From an uncultured Planctomycetaceae bacterium (GTDB taxonomy: Bacteria > Planctomycetota > Planctomycetia > Pirellulales > UBA1268): a stretch of DNA of 64,000 nucleotides. The stretch covers positions 1 to 64,000 of the forward strand of contig CAISJI010000148.1 in assembly GCA_903885565.1 (NCBI GenBank). The letters are read 5' to 3'. The notes under the pieces are model-generated. The model had not been told where the DNA came from. It did not search any database and saw only the letters and a program-made list of their open reading frames with translations. Positions 8,092-17,170 of the stretch are shown one piece after another. The stretch's first letter is position 1, and the number at the start of each line of letters is the position of its first letter. The translations under genes were made by a program, and so were the position numbers.

Positions 8092-8243
8092 TCTAGCACG
8101 CACAGCCAGAGGGCCCCTTTCCGCGTTGTGCCCGCAGAGCGTTATGATGCGGAGGGGCGTGGCCCTGCCGGCTGTGGAGTCTGTGGCTGGTGGCCGTGTG
8201 TGCCCCGTTTCCCTGCGACAATACAGCCCCTTGGAGTTCCCCC

Positions 8244-9092
8244 GTGATCCCCCGCCTGCCCGCGCTGATCGGTGACTTAACCTGCGGGCCAGGCTGCCCG
8301 CTTTTGGTGATTGCCGGTCCCTGCGTCATCGACTCCGAACGGCTCTGCCTGGAGATCGCCGAAGTTTTGGCCGGGCTGGCGGAGCGGCTCCCGATCCAGA
8401 TGGTTTTCAAGGCCTCTTTTGACAAGGCCAACCGCACCAGTGCCGGGGCTTTTCGGGGCTTGGGGATCGACGAAGGACTGGCGATTCTCGAGAAGGTACG
8501 CGCGGCCACCGGACTGCCAGTGACGACCGATATTCATCTCCCCGAGCATGCTCGGGCTGCCGGCCACGTCTGTGAACTGCTGCAGATCCCGGCCTTTCTC
8601 TGCCGCCAGACAGACCTGCTGATGGCAGCGGCGGCGACAGGGCGGGCGGTGAACGTCAAGAAGGGGCAGTTTTTGGCCCCGGGCGACATGCGGCATCCTG
8701 TCGCCAAACTGCTCGCCGGTGGCTGCCGGGATATCTGTCTGTGTGAGCGGGGAACATTTTTCGGCTATGGGCGACTTGTAAACGACTTTTCCGGGCTGCT
8801 GACGATGCGGGGGATGGGAGTGCCGGTGATTTTCGATGCCACCCATTCGGTGCAGCAACCGGCCAGCCTGGGAGGGGCCACCGGCGGTGACCGCACTCTG
8901 GTGGAGCCGCTGGCCCGCGCGGCGGCGGCAGTAGGGATCGACGGAATTTTTCTGGAGACGCATCCCGATCCGGATCAGAGTCCCAGCGACGGCCCCAATA
9001 TGGTTCCGCTGGAAGCGCTCTCTGGCGTGTTGCGAAGGGTGTTGCGGATCCACGAGGCGCGGTTGGCAGGCAGTGAGGAGGTGGAGGCATGA
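8244..9092 (+). CDS. kdsA: 3-deoxy-D-manno-octulosonate 8-phosphate synthase (KdsA), metal-dependent type
   Basis: KdsA condenses arabinose 5-phosphate with phosphoenolpyruvate to make Kdo-8-phosphate, the first committed step to the Kdo of LPS. The 282-residue length is typical. Family motifs follow in order: [72 protein letters not shown] and [11 protein letters not shown]. The Cys in GPC takes the place of the Asn of the E. coli enzyme, which marks the metal-dependent class. GTG 8244 is chosen because GGAG lies 7 bases upstream; an in-frame GTG at 8190 would add 18 poorly conserved residues. The next gene overlaps its stop by 4 bases. Confidence 0.95.
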   Translation: MIPRLPALIGDLTCGPGCPLLVIAGPCVIDSERLCLEIAEVLAGLAERLPIQMVFKASFDKANRTSAGAFRGLGIDEGLAILEKVRAATGLPVTTDIHLPEHARAAGHVCELLQIPAFLCRQTDLLMAAAATGRAVNVKKGQFLAPGDMRHPVAKLLAGGCRDICLCERGTFFGYGRLVNDFSGLLTMRGMGVPVIFDATHSVQQPASLGGATGGDRTLVEPLARAAAAVGIDGIFLETHPDPDQSPSDGPNMVPLEALSGVLRRVLRIHEARLAGSEEVEA

Positions 9093-10783
9093 GAATGTCA
9101 GGGGCAATCCGGCGGAGAGCCGACGGCTGGCGTGGGGCGGGTCTGTGCATTCTGGTGGCGGCCCTTGGGCTCAGCGCCGTCGGCTGCGGGGGGCGATCGG
9201 GGCGACCATCTCGGGCCCGCCGGCCCGCGGCGGATCAAGCACCCGCTTCCCCATCCCCCGCCATGCCGGCGATGTCACAGGAGGTGCGCGATCAGCTGCT
9301 CGACGGGGCGCTCGATGTGCTCAGCCACTTGGAAAACTACGACGAAAAGGCTGCCTACGGGCAGGTCTTTGATCGGCTGAACCAGTGGAGCCACGCCATC
9401 ACCGGCGGTGGCGCGGCCGATCCCTGGAAGCCCGATCCGCTGCTGCTCAAACTCCCCGAATCGCTGCGGGGAGCCGGCGCCGAAAAGGCGCTGGCCAGTG
9501 CTGTATTCAACGGCACAACGGACATCTCGACGCTGCGCGATCAGCGGTGGCTGGCCGATGTGGCGGCCTCTGCCCGCGGGCCGGCGATTCAGGATATCGA
9601 CGTGGCCCAGCGGCTATTTGCCTGGACGGTGCAGTCGCTGGCTATTTCGTCTGATCCTCCCATGGTGCCGACGGAGAGCACGCCGGGCACCCGCTGGTTC
9701 CAGCCCGGAGAGATACTGCTATCGGGGCGGGCTTCAGCAGCGCAGCGGGCTTGGATTTTTCTTGATCTGGTGCGACATGCCGGGCTCGATGGCGTGATGC
9801 TCGCCACTGGGGATGCCTCCCAAGGCACATTACGTCCCTGGATTCCGGCGGTGCTCTGTGGGGAAGAGGCCTATCTCTTTGATCCCGGCTATGGCCTGCC
9901 GATTCCCGGTCCCAACGGCACAGGGGTGGCCACCGCCCGGCAGGCGGCGGAAGATCCCGCGATCCTGCGAGGGATGTCTCTGCCCGATCGGCCCTATCCG
10001 GTTCAGGCGGCCGATATCGCCCGCCTCACAGTGCTGGTGCCGGCCACCGAATGGAGCCTTTCCCGCCGCATGCACATGCTCGACCGCTCCCTCGCCGGCG
10101 CCCGCAGGATTGACGTGTCGGTCGATGCCAGTGCCGTTGGAGAGCGGGCCCTCGCCGCGCTGCCGGTCGCTGGGGAGGCGACCGAGAATGGGGCCGCCGA
10201 GCGCATTGGGCTGTGGGAATTCCCCTGGCTGGTTCAGCAGCGGCGACGCGCCAGTGCGGCCGTGGTCGATGCGGCGCTCAACAAGGAACTGGCGGTCATG
10301 GGGGTGACGCTCGCGCAGGCCGACGGCACCTCCAGCGGCCGCCGCATGGTTCGTCCGCTCTATGCCGCCAGGCTGCGCGAGTTTCGCGGGGAACTGGATG
10401 GGACTGACGGCGCCAAGGCGGTCTATCTGCTTGCCCGACCAGGCAACCAGCAGATCGCCGAAGCCCTCGGCGGGATGCCGCCGCCGCAGGCCGATGCCAC
10501 CAAGCGGCTCTACGAGCAGATGAAAGAGGATGCCACCTACTGGCTCGGACTCCTGACGCTCAACGAGGGGGAGGCGGAGACCGCCGTCGATTACCTCGAG
10601 CGGATGACGCTCCAGGCCCACCCCGAAGGCCCCTGGACGGACGCCGCCCGCAGCAATCTGGCCCGGGCCAAGCTCGCTCTCGGGGAGCGGGCCGAGGGGG
10701 TGCGAATCCTTCGGGAGGACACCTCCCCGCAGCGGTTTGGCAGCCGCCTGCAGGCCGATCAATGGGAGAAAAACCAGCCTTAG
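9089..10783 (+). CDS. Lipoprotein with transglutaminase-like core, hypothetical
   Basis: The ATG overlaps the kdsA stop (ATGA) and follows GAGGAGGTGGAGG, so it is translationally coupled. The 564-residue product has a basic N-terminus, a hydrophobic stretch and a lipobox ending SAVGC (Cys about residue 33), and should be a membrane-anchored periplasmic lipoprotein. Residues about 190-270 resemble the transglutaminase-like fold ([20 protein letters not shown], then [11 protein letters not shown]), but the usual catalytic Cys is not evident. The C-terminal 100 residues are helical and TPR-like ([20 protein letters not shown]). Coupling with kdsA hints at a cell-envelope role, which is inference. 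Confidence 0.75.
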   Translation: MRMSGAIRRRADGWRGAGLCILVAALGLSAVGCGGRSGRPSRARRPAADQAPASPSPAMPAMSQEVRDQLLDGALDVLSHLENYDEKAAYGQVFDRLNQWSHAITGGGAADPWKPDPLLLKLPESLRGAGAEKALASAVFNGTTDISTLRDQRWLADVAASARGPAIQDIDVAQRLFAWTVQSLAISSDPPMVPTESTPGTRWFQPGEILLSGRASAAQRAWIFLDLVRHAGLDGVMLATGDASQGTLRPWIPAVLCGEEAYLFDPGYGLPIPGPNGTGVATARQAAEDPAILRGMSLPDRPYPVQAADIARLTVLVPATEWSLSRRMHMLDRSLAGARRIDVSVDASAVGERALAALPVAGEATENGAAERIGLWEFPWLVQQRRRASAAVVDAALNKELAVMGVTLAQADGTSSGRRMVRPLYAARLREFRGELDGTDGAKAVYLLARPGNQQIAEALGGMPPPQADATKRLYEQMKEDATYWLGLLTLNEGEAETAVDYLERMTLQAHPEGPWTDAARSNLARAKLALGERAEGVRILREDTSPQRFGSRLQADQWEKNQP

Positions 10784-10912
10784 CGTCTGTTTCCCGCCCG
10801 TCAGCCTGCTTCGCGTTGCCTCTTTGAGGAGAAATGGATACGCTGAAGGGCTTCGAACCGGTTCCCCATTCCCCGCCGGGCTCATCCGAGCCGGGCCCAG
10901 CCCACGATTTCC

Positions 10913-11182
10913 ATGAAAGACGACATCCATCCGCGTTACATCGACACCGTGGTCCGCTGCGGTTGTGGCAACACATTCAACACCCGCAGCACCATGCCCG
11001 AGTTGAAGGTCGACATTTGCAATGTCTGCCATCCCTTTTTCACCGGCAAGCTGAAGTTTGTCGATACGGCCGGGCGGATTGAGAAGTTCAAGTCGAAGTT
11101 TGCCAGTGCCGGCTATGCAAGCCTGAAAAAGGGCAAGAAGGCGGCCGTCGAAGCGGTGCCAACCGAACCGGCAGCTTCCTAA
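10913..11182 (+). CDS. rpmE: 50S ribosomal protein L31
   Basis: Bacterial L31 of the zinc-binding form: 89 residues beginning [20 protein letters not shown], with CGC and CNVC metal ligands and the [20 protein letters not shown] core. The C-terminal Lys/Ala extension is variable in the family. No good Shine-Dalgarno precedes the ATG. A different ATG with a strong GAGGAGAA site lies 79 bases upstream in another frame and may be a short leader ORF. It heads a translation cluster with prfA and prmC. Confidence 0.96.
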   Translation: MKDDIHPRYIDTVVRCGCGNTFNTRSTMPELKVDICNVCHPFFTGKLKFVDTAGRIEKFKSKFASAGYASLKKGKKAAVEAVPTEPAAS

Positions 11183-11280
11183 GCCTGGCTGGGCCGAATC
11201 CCTGACATCAGCGGCTTCGCTCCCCCAGTGAAGCCCCCTGCCCCTTCGGCCAGCCTGCGATTCCCCCACCGGCTCGATCC

Positions 11281-12366
11281 ATGCGCGAACAACTCCAAGC
11301 CAAGCTTTCCCGATTCGAGGAACTTGAACGGGAGATGGCCGATCCCGACGTACAGGCCCAGGCATCGCGGATGGCAGCGGTGGCTCGGGAACACGGGTCG
11401 CTGGCCAAGTTGGCGCTGCGGTATCGGGCCTTTGTGGCGATGGAACGGCAGATTGCCGAACTCAGCGAGATGGCCCGGGACAACGATCCCGAATTGCAGG
11501 CCATGGCCTTGGCAGAGCTGCCTGCACTCCAGCAGCAGCGCGAGCAGGAGTGGGATTCCCTGCTTGATCTCAGCTCCGACGACGAAGATGCCGACCGCCC
11601 CCGCTGCATCATGGAGCTGCGTGCCGGCACCGGCGGCGACGAGGCGGCGCTGTTTGTGCGCGATCTCTATGAGATGTATCGCCGCTACTGCACGGAGCAG
11701 GGCTGGGATGTGGAGGTGCTCGATGCCAGCAGCACGGAGCTGGGCGGCTTCAAGGAGGTGGTGCTGGGCATCTCCGGTGAATCGGTCTACCGGCGGCTGC
11801 AGCACGAGAGCGGCGGACATCGCGTGCAGCGGGTTCCCGATACGGAAACCAAGGGGCGGATTCACACCTCCGCGGCGACTGTCGCCGTCCTCCCGGAGCC
11901 GGAGGATGTGGAGGTGTCGATCGCACCCGACGAATACCGCAAAGACCTGTTCTGTGCCAGCGGCCCCGGTGGGCAGCATGTCAATAAGACCGCCTCGGCG
12001 GTGCGCCTGACCCACCTCGAGTCAGGCCTCGTCGTGCAGTGCCAGGATGAGAAGAGCCAGCACAAAAATCTGGCCAAAGCGCTTCGCGTGCTCAAGACCA
12101 GGCTCTACGAACTCAGACGGAGTGTCGAGCATGAAAAGCGCGCCATAGAGCGCCGCACGCTCGTTGGCTCCGGCGATCGCAGCCAGCGGGTGCGCACCTA
12201 CAACTTTCCGCAAAACAGGCTGACCGATCACCGCATCAACGAGAGCTTTACGCTCGATCAGGTGATGGCCGGGCGGCTGTCGTTGGTGATCGAGGCGACC
12301 GAGCAGCATGCGCGCCAGCAGCGCAAGGCGGCGATGGAACAATCGGCCAAGCCGTTGGCCACGTAA
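11281..12366 (+). CDS. prfA: Peptide chain release factor 1
   Basis: RF1 recognises UAA and UAG and triggers peptidyl-tRNA hydrolysis. At 361 residues the length is normal. The GGQ catalytic motif is in [17 protein letters not shown], preceded by the class I signature [26 protein letters not shown] and followed by [15 protein letters not shown]. The RF1 rather than RF2 assignment rests on the family sequence and on the adjacent prmC, which methylates the GGQ glutamine. Confidence 0.96.
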   Translation: MREQLQAKLSRFEELEREMADPDVQAQASRMAAVAREHGSLAKLALRYRAFVAMERQIAELSEMARDNDPELQAMALAELPALQQQREQEWDSLLDLSSDDEDADRPRCIMELRAGTGGDEAALFVRDLYEMYRRYCTEQGWDVEVLDASSTELGGFKEVVLGISGESVYRRLQHESGGHRVQRVPDTETKGRIHTSAATVAVLPEPEDVEVSIAPDEYRKDLFCASGPGGQHVNKTASAVRLTHLESGLVVQCQDEKSQHKNLAKALRVLKTRLYELRRSVEHEKRAIERRTLVGSGDRSQRVRTYNFPQNRLTDHRINESFTLDQVMAGRLSLVIEATEQHARQQRKAAMEQSAKPLAT

Positions 12367-12393
12367 AAATATTTTTCGCGCGACGGAGCATCT

Positions 12394-13263
12394 ATGAGCG
12401 ACGACGTGTGGACGGTGGGACGACTGCTGACGTGGACCTCCGACTGGCTGGCCACGCGGGGCAGTGAGACGCCGCGACTCGATGCCGAGGTGCTGCTGGC
12501 GCACGTTCGCGGCTGCCCCCGCATTGCCCTCTACACGGCCTTCGAAACGCCGGTGGATGAAGCGCAGCGGGGCCGGTTTCGCGGCTTGGTCAAACGCCGC
12601 GGCGAGGGGGAGCCGGTGGCCTATCTGGTGGGAAACAGGGAGTTTTTCTCGTTGCCGCTGCGGGTCTCGTCTGCTGTGCTCGTGCCCCGGCCGGAAACCG
12701 AAGATCTCGTGGTGCGCGTGATCGACATCTGTCGCGATTCTGCCGCCCCCCGCATTGCCGATGTGGGCACGGGATCGGGCGCGATCGTCGTGGCCCTGGC
12801 GAAGCACCTGCCGCGGGCGACTTTTCTCGCCACCGATATTTCGCCGCAGGCGCTCGAGGTGGCCCGGGAGAATGCCGCCCGCCACGGCTGTGCAGAACGG
12901 ATCGAATTCGTGGTCTGCGACCTGCTCGATGCGCCGGCGGGGGCCGGGCCATGGGATGTGGTGGTGAGTAATCCGCCCTATGTGCGCGAGGACGAATTCG
13001 CACTCCTGCCGCGCGATGTGCGGCTGCATGAGCCGCGGGGGGCGCTGGTGGCCGGGCCCCGCGGCGTGGAGGTGCTGGAGCGATTGGCCGCCGTAGCTGC
13101 GGAACGCCTCGTGCCCGGCGGCTGGCTGCTGATGGAAACGGGCCCCGCCGTGGCGGCCGCCAGCGAAGCTGCCCTTGAGCAGCAGCCTGAGCTGGTCCGC
13201 GAGCCGACGCTGCTGGATACGGCGGGTCTGGCCCGCGTGGTGCGGGCCAGACGCCGTTCCTGA
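12394..13263 (+). CDS. prmC: Release factor glutamine methyltransferase PrmC/HemK
   Basis: PrmC N5-methylates the Gln of the GGQ motif in release factors using S-adenosylmethionine. The 289-residue protein has the helical N-terminal substrate domain (1-75), then the Rossmann methyltransferase with IADVGTGSGAIVVALA for SAM binding and the catalytic NPPY in VVVSNPPYVREDEF. GGAG is 6 bases before the ATG. It follows prfA by 27 bases, the usual arrangement in bacteria. Confidence 0.95.
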   Translation: MSDDVWTVGRLLTWTSDWLATRGSETPRLDAEVLLAHVRGCPRIALYTAFETPVDEAQRGRFRGLVKRRGEGEPVAYLVGNREFFSLPLRVSSAVLVPRPETEDLVVRVIDICRDSAAPRIADVGTGSGAIVVALAKHLPRATFLATDISPQALEVARENAARHGCAERIEFVVCDLLDAPAGAGPWDVVVSNPPYVREDEFALLPRDVRLHEPRGALVAGPRGVEVLERLAAVAAERLVPGGWLLMETGPAVAAASEAALEQQPELVREPTLLDTAGLARVVRARRRS

Positions 13264-13292
13264 GAGAAGATATTTTCCGTGGCCTGGAGAAC

Positions 13293-14051
13293 TCAGGCAG
13301 AAACCGGTTCGGGAGTGGCGCCCTTGCCGGCAGCAGAGAGGAACCGATCCTTCACGGAGTTGAAGTTTTGCATCGAATAGAGATGCATGTAGATCAGTTC
13401 CAGTTCGTCGGTCTTGGCGAGTGAGGTGAGGGCCTCGCCGCTGAGCGTGCGCAGGCGGCTGCGGGCGACCGCCAGAAAACCGCCAATCAGGGTTTTTTCT
13501 CCCCCAGGGCTGGTGAGTTCGGCCTGCATCGGCTCCAGCAGGTTGAGCTCTTTGAGCCGTCGGCCGAACGCCCGAGTGCGCTCAAACTGCACCTGGTATT
13601 CCTTGAGAAAGGCGAGGACCTGCTCGACGTAGGCGCTCGGCTTGTTGTCGGCCCCGAAGAGCTTCTGCCCGCGCCCTTCCCGGTTGAAGCCGGGGTGCGT
13701 CTCGTCGATACAGAGCGTCAGCGTTTGCTGATCGTTGCTGATGGCGAAGACGAACGGGTAGCGGCGGATGAACGAAGGCACATACTTCGCCTCCCATTGG
13801 GAATCGGAAGAGAGGTAGAGATTCTGCTCGGGGCGCACTCCCAGCACCGCCACCGGCATGACGTCATCCCCCGATTCGGTGAACACGATGGCGTATTCTG
13901 CCGCCGCTGGCACGATCTCGACCGCCATCAGCGGGACCGCATTGACGCCGGAACTGAAGCCATAGTCGTTCGACGGGTCAAACGACATCTCCCCATGCTG
14001 CGCGAACGTGACTGGGATCGCAGATTCGTAGATCAGCAACTGCTTGGCCAT
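13293..14051 (-). CDS. SapC family protein
   Basis: A 252-residue protein matching the SapC family (PF07277 type) along its length: FVFAISNDQQTLTLCIDE and KLFGADNKPSAYVEQVLAFL are typical. The family is named after Campylobacter S-layer gene neighbourhoods and has no proven biochemical role. There is no signal peptide, so it should be cytoplasmic. It is convergent with prmC (29 bases) and divergent from comEC across a 347-base gap. Confidence 0.85.
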   Translation of the reverse strand: MAKQLLIYESAIPVTFAQHGEMSFDPSNDYGFSSGVNAVPLMAVEIVPAAAEYAIVFTESGDDVMPVAVLGVRPEQNLYLSSDSQWEAKYVPSFIRRYPFVFAISNDQQTLTLCIDETHPGFNREGRGQKLFGADNKPSAYVEQVLAFLKEYQVQFERTRAFGRRLKELNLLEPMQAELTSPGGEKTLIGGFLAVARSRLRTLSGEALTSLAKTDELELIYMHLYSMQNFNSVKDRFLSAAGKGATPEPVSA

Positions 14052-14398
14052 GGGAAGAGCTTTCTGATGGGCTATGGGTCGGGCGTGCCCGACACCGTGA
14101 TGAAGAAAAAGCTGGGGGCAGACACCGGAGGCGCAGGGCGGGTCTCTGCCTTGGCCCTGCGCTCCCCAGTTCGGAGTCTATCGTCTCGCAGTTCCCAGCG
14201 GAATATGCGGGGGGGAGGGGCTGAGCCGCCCATGGAGGTCTTTTTTCGGCCGGCGCTTGAGAAGCTCGGGCGGGGGGCGATCCAAATCTGCCGCCGGAGG
14301 AATGGTTGACTGGTGTACACCACCGGTGTAGACCAGTTTGAATCTGGGCCGAATGGGAGCGGCCACCAGCCGATTGGGCAGAGGCGGGGAAGCATCCG
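14052..14398. other. Divergent control region between SapC-like gene and comEC
   Basis: No gene is supported. The only striking element is the near-perfect inverted repeat at 14309-14337, nearer comEC. Confidence 0.5.
14309..14337. promoter_or_regulatory. Operator-like inverted repeat upstream of comEC
   Basis: ACTGGTGTACACC and GGTGTAGACCAGT are complementary at 12 of 13 positions around a 3-base spacer (ACC). The size and symmetry fit a binding site for a dimeric regulator. It lies 62 bases before the comEC start. As RNA it could also form a hairpin. The regulator is unknown. Confidence 0.5.
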
Positions 14399-17170
14399 AT
14401 GGCGACGCGGCCGGACCTTTTCGGCACAGGCGTGGAACGGGGCCGTGCGGCGGCGGAGATCGTCCTGCGCTTTCTGCGCTCGGCAGGTGGGTGGGCCGAT
14501 GAATCTGTCCGCTGGGCAGCCAGGCATCTCGGCAGGCATCGGCGGCACGAGCCGTTGCCCAGTCGGCCGCTGGTGGTGGTGGCGGCCAGCCTCGCGGCAG
14601 GGTGTGCCGTGGCGCTCTGCTGGGAACTCTCCCCTCGGGTCTGCTGGCTGCTGGGGGCAGCGGGGGCATGTCTGTGGCTGGCGCTGTTTCGCCGCGGGAA
14701 TTCGCCGGCAGCTGCAGGTGTGTTGGTGGTATCAATTGCCTGCGCCGGGGCGGGCTGGTCTGCAGCCCGCTGGAATCTGTTTTCGGCTGCTGATCTGGCT
14801 TGGAGCCTGGGGCCCCAGCCCGGGCCTGTGGCCCTGGAGGGAGTGGTGCTCCAGACGCCGCAGCGGTTGCCGACACAGGGCGTTTCCACGCCGGGGCACA
14901 GCCCGATGGAGAAGGCCAGCGAATGGCTCCTGCGGGTGGAGGGGGTTCGGGCAGGCAGTGTCTGGCAGGCAGCGGCTGGCCGGGCCGCGGTGTTTGTCGA
15001 AGGCCCGCCCCCCGATCTGATCGTCGGCAGCCGGATCCGCCTGTTCGGCCGCGGCATGCGTCCCGGCCCCGCACTCAATCCAGGGGAGTTTGATCTGCGG
15101 GAGCGGGCCAGAGCGCTGCGTTGCCTGTCGATCGTGCGCACCGAAGGGGCCGGGGCCATCACGGTGTTGGAGGTTCCGCCAGCCCTGACGCTCGCCTCCC
15201 TGCTCGACGAAATTCGGGCCCGCGGGGAGCGGACGCTGCAGGGCTGCCTCTCGCCGCAGCGGGCCCCGCTGGCCGCAGCGCTTTTGCTCGGCAGTCGGGA
15301 TTCGCTGCCGAGCGAGGAATCGCAGGAATTCCTCGTCACCGGCACGATCCATATTCTTTCCATCTCCGGACTGCATGTGGCGTTGCTGGCCATGGCACTG
15401 TTTCAACTGCTGCGGGCAGTGGCGGTGCCGCGCCAGTGGTCATTGCTGGCGGTGGCGGTGGCGACGGGCCTCTATATGCTGCTGGTGCACCCCGAAACGC
15501 CCGTGGTGCGGGCCACGCTGCTGGTGTGGCTGTCGTGTCTCGGGGGGGCGGTGGGGCGCCGGTCGCTGGCGCTCAATGCGTTGGCGGCTGCTGCCATCTG
15601 TGTGCTGCTCTGGCATCCCCCTGAGGTGTTTCGCATCGGCAGCCAACTGTCATTTCTCTCCACCGCTGTGCTGATTGGTGCCGCCGCCGCCTGGCATCGT
15701 TCGGCGGCTCCTGCAGATCCTCTGGAACGGCTCATCGAACAGAGCCGCACGCCGCTGGAGCGGTGGCTGCGACGGGCGGGACGCAGCGTGGGGGAATTGG
15801 TGCTGTTGGGGACTGCGGTGTGGGTGGTGACGGCGCCTCTGGTAGCCCAGCGATTTCATTTGGTGAGTCCGGTGGGATTGCTGCTCAATCCGGTTCTCAG
15901 TCCGCTGGTGGCGCTGGCCATGGGCTGGGGATTTCTCTGCCTGGCTGCGGCCCCCTTCTCCACGCTGCTGGCGGGCCTGTGCGGGGCCGGTTGTGACGCA
16001 ACACTCGGGCTGATCTCCGCCTGCGTCTCCTGGGCTGCGGCGCTGCCGGGAGGCTACGCATGGGTCTGTGGGCCGCCCGGCTGGTGGGTGGCGGGTTGGT
16101 ATCTTCTGCTGGTACTGATCCTGCTGTGGATGCCTGCCCACCGGCTTCGATCGCTGCGCACCTGGGGAGTCGTGGTCATCGCCTGGCTCGGCGTGGGACA
16201 GGTGGCCGCCACGGTGTCCTATCTCTGTACGCGTCCACTGCAGTTGGAGGCGGTGGTGGTGGCGATGGGGCATGGCTGCGGGATTGTGGTGCGCAGTCCC
16301 ACCGGTCGCTGTCTGGTGTATGACGCCGGCCGGCTGGGGGCCCCGGGGGCAGCACGCCGAGCGATGGCCGCAGTGCTGTGGAGCGAGGGGGTGCGACGGA
16401 TCGATACGCTGGTGATCTCCCATGCCGACGCCGACCACTTCAACGCTGTTCCCGAACTCCTCGAACGGTTCAGCGTGGGGGAAGTGGTCGTCTCCCGGGC
16501 CTTTTTGCAGAGCGACTCGTTCGCCGTGGCCGATCTTCTGCGGAAAACGCAGGCCACGGGAGTGCCGGTGAAGACCGTGGTTGCCGGGGATGCCCTGCCC
16601 TTCGACGATCTCTGCCGGGTGCGCGTGCTCCACCCCAATCCAGAACCCAATCCAGAAGATGAGGCTTCCGCGGCAGAGCCTGAGGCGAGCGACGATAATC
16701 AATCGAGCCTGGTGCTGGCGGTGGAGTCGGCTGGTAGGCGGTTGTTGCTGACGGGCGATTTGGAAGGAGAGGCGCTGGAGCGGTTTGTGGGGGCTGATCC
16801 CGACCCCTGCGATGCCCTCGTCGCGCCCCACCATGGCAGTGGCACAACGCTGCCCCCTACTCTGGCCACGGCCACCGTTCCCGATTGGGTGATCGTCAGC
16901 GGCGTGGGGGGGGCGCGCTGGGGTGAGGTGCGGGACGCCTACGCCAACTCACGGTCTGATGGTCGGCCGGCCCGCGTGCTCAAGACCGGTGGAGAAGGGG
17001 CGATCCGGCTGCGGTTCACCGCCGCGGGAACCTCGGTACAGCAGTTTCGCAGCGGTTTCTGGGTTGACGTTACCACTCCCGATGCCAGCGTCGGGCCCCC
17101 CCTTACGCCCCTGTTGTCTCCCGCTTCAGCCGCCATCCAGCGGCCGCCAATAACACCACGTTGGCGATAA
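14399..17170 (+). CDS. comEC: ComEC/Rec2 family DNA-uptake channel protein
   Basis: ComEC carries transforming DNA across the inner membrane. The 923-residue protein has early membrane helices, then a DUF4131-like region (about 130-270). The Competence domain follows (about 290-560), with the family motif HILSISGLHVALLAMAL and many helices. A C-terminal metallo-beta-lactamase domain (about 620-880) carries VISHADADHFN and the late motif APHHGSGTT. Both canonical halves are present and nothing suggests decay. No other competence genes are in the window. The 3' end overlaps the convergent ccsA gene by 68 bases. Confidence 0.93.
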   Translation: MATRPDLFGTGVERGRAAAEIVLRFLRSAGGWADESVRWAARHLGRHRRHEPLPSRPLVVVAASLAAGCAVALCWELSPRVCWLLGAAGACLWLALFRRGNSPAAAGVLVVSIACAGAGWSAARWNLFSAADLAWSLGPQPGPVALEGVVLQTPQRLPTQGVSTPGHSPMEKASEWLLRVEGVRAGSVWQAAAGRAAVFVEGPPPDLIVGSRIRLFGRGMRPGPALNPGEFDLRERARALRCLSIVRTEGAGAITVLEVPPALTLASLLDEIRARGERTLQGCLSPQRAPLAAALLLGSRDSLPSEESQEFLVTGTIHILSISGLHVALLAMALFQLLRAVAVPRQWSLLAVAVATGLYMLLVHPETPVVRATLLVWLSCLGGAVGRRSLALNALAAAAICVLLWHPPEVFRIGSQLSFLSTAVLIGAAAAWHRSAAPADPLERLIEQSRTPLERWLRRAGRSVGELVLLGTAVWVVTAPLVAQRFHLVSPVGLLLNPVLSPLVALAMGWGFLCLAAAPFSTLLAGLCGAGCDATLGLISACVSWAAALPGGYAWVCGPPGWWVAGWYLLLVLILLWMPAHRLRSLRTWGVVVIAWLGVGQVAATVSYLCTRPLQLEAVVVAMGHGCGIVVRSPTGRCLVYDAGRLGAPGAARRAMAAVLWSEGVRRIDTLVISHADADHFNAVPELLERFSVGEVVVSRAFLQSDSFAVADLLRKTQATGVPVKTVVAGDALPFDDLCRVRVLHPNPEPNPEDEASAAEPEASDDNQSSLVLAVESAGRRLLLTGDLEGEALERFVGADPDPCDALVAPHHGSGTTLPPTLATATVPDWVIVSGVGGARWGEVRDAYANSRSDGRPARVLKTGGEGAIRLRFTAAGTSVQQFRSGFWVDVTTPDASVGPPLTPLLSPASAAIQRPPITPRWR

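Larger units (their letters stand above)
6971..8243. other. Gene-free, repeat-rich intergenic region of about 1.3 kb
   Basis: No protein-coding gene is convincing. Minus-strand frames here show recurring peptide motifs such as AAGRQKFRHLGRSGPA, but these follow from the underlying DNA repeats. The region contains the tRNA-Thr promoter, the branched terminator-like element, three copies of a roughly 60-105 base direct repeat, two copies of a 22-base motif, and a tandem 14-mer. Confidence 0.7.

Noticed and set aside
7383-8099. Minus-strand open frames with repeated FRHLGRSGPA-like motifs
   Set aside because: The repetition follows from direct DNA repeats. The frames are interrupted between copies, lack start signals and have no consistent length.
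15650-16834. A 394-codon minus-strand open frame
   Set aside because: It is antisense to the metallo-beta-lactamase half of comEC and is His/Gln/Pro-rich with no domain.
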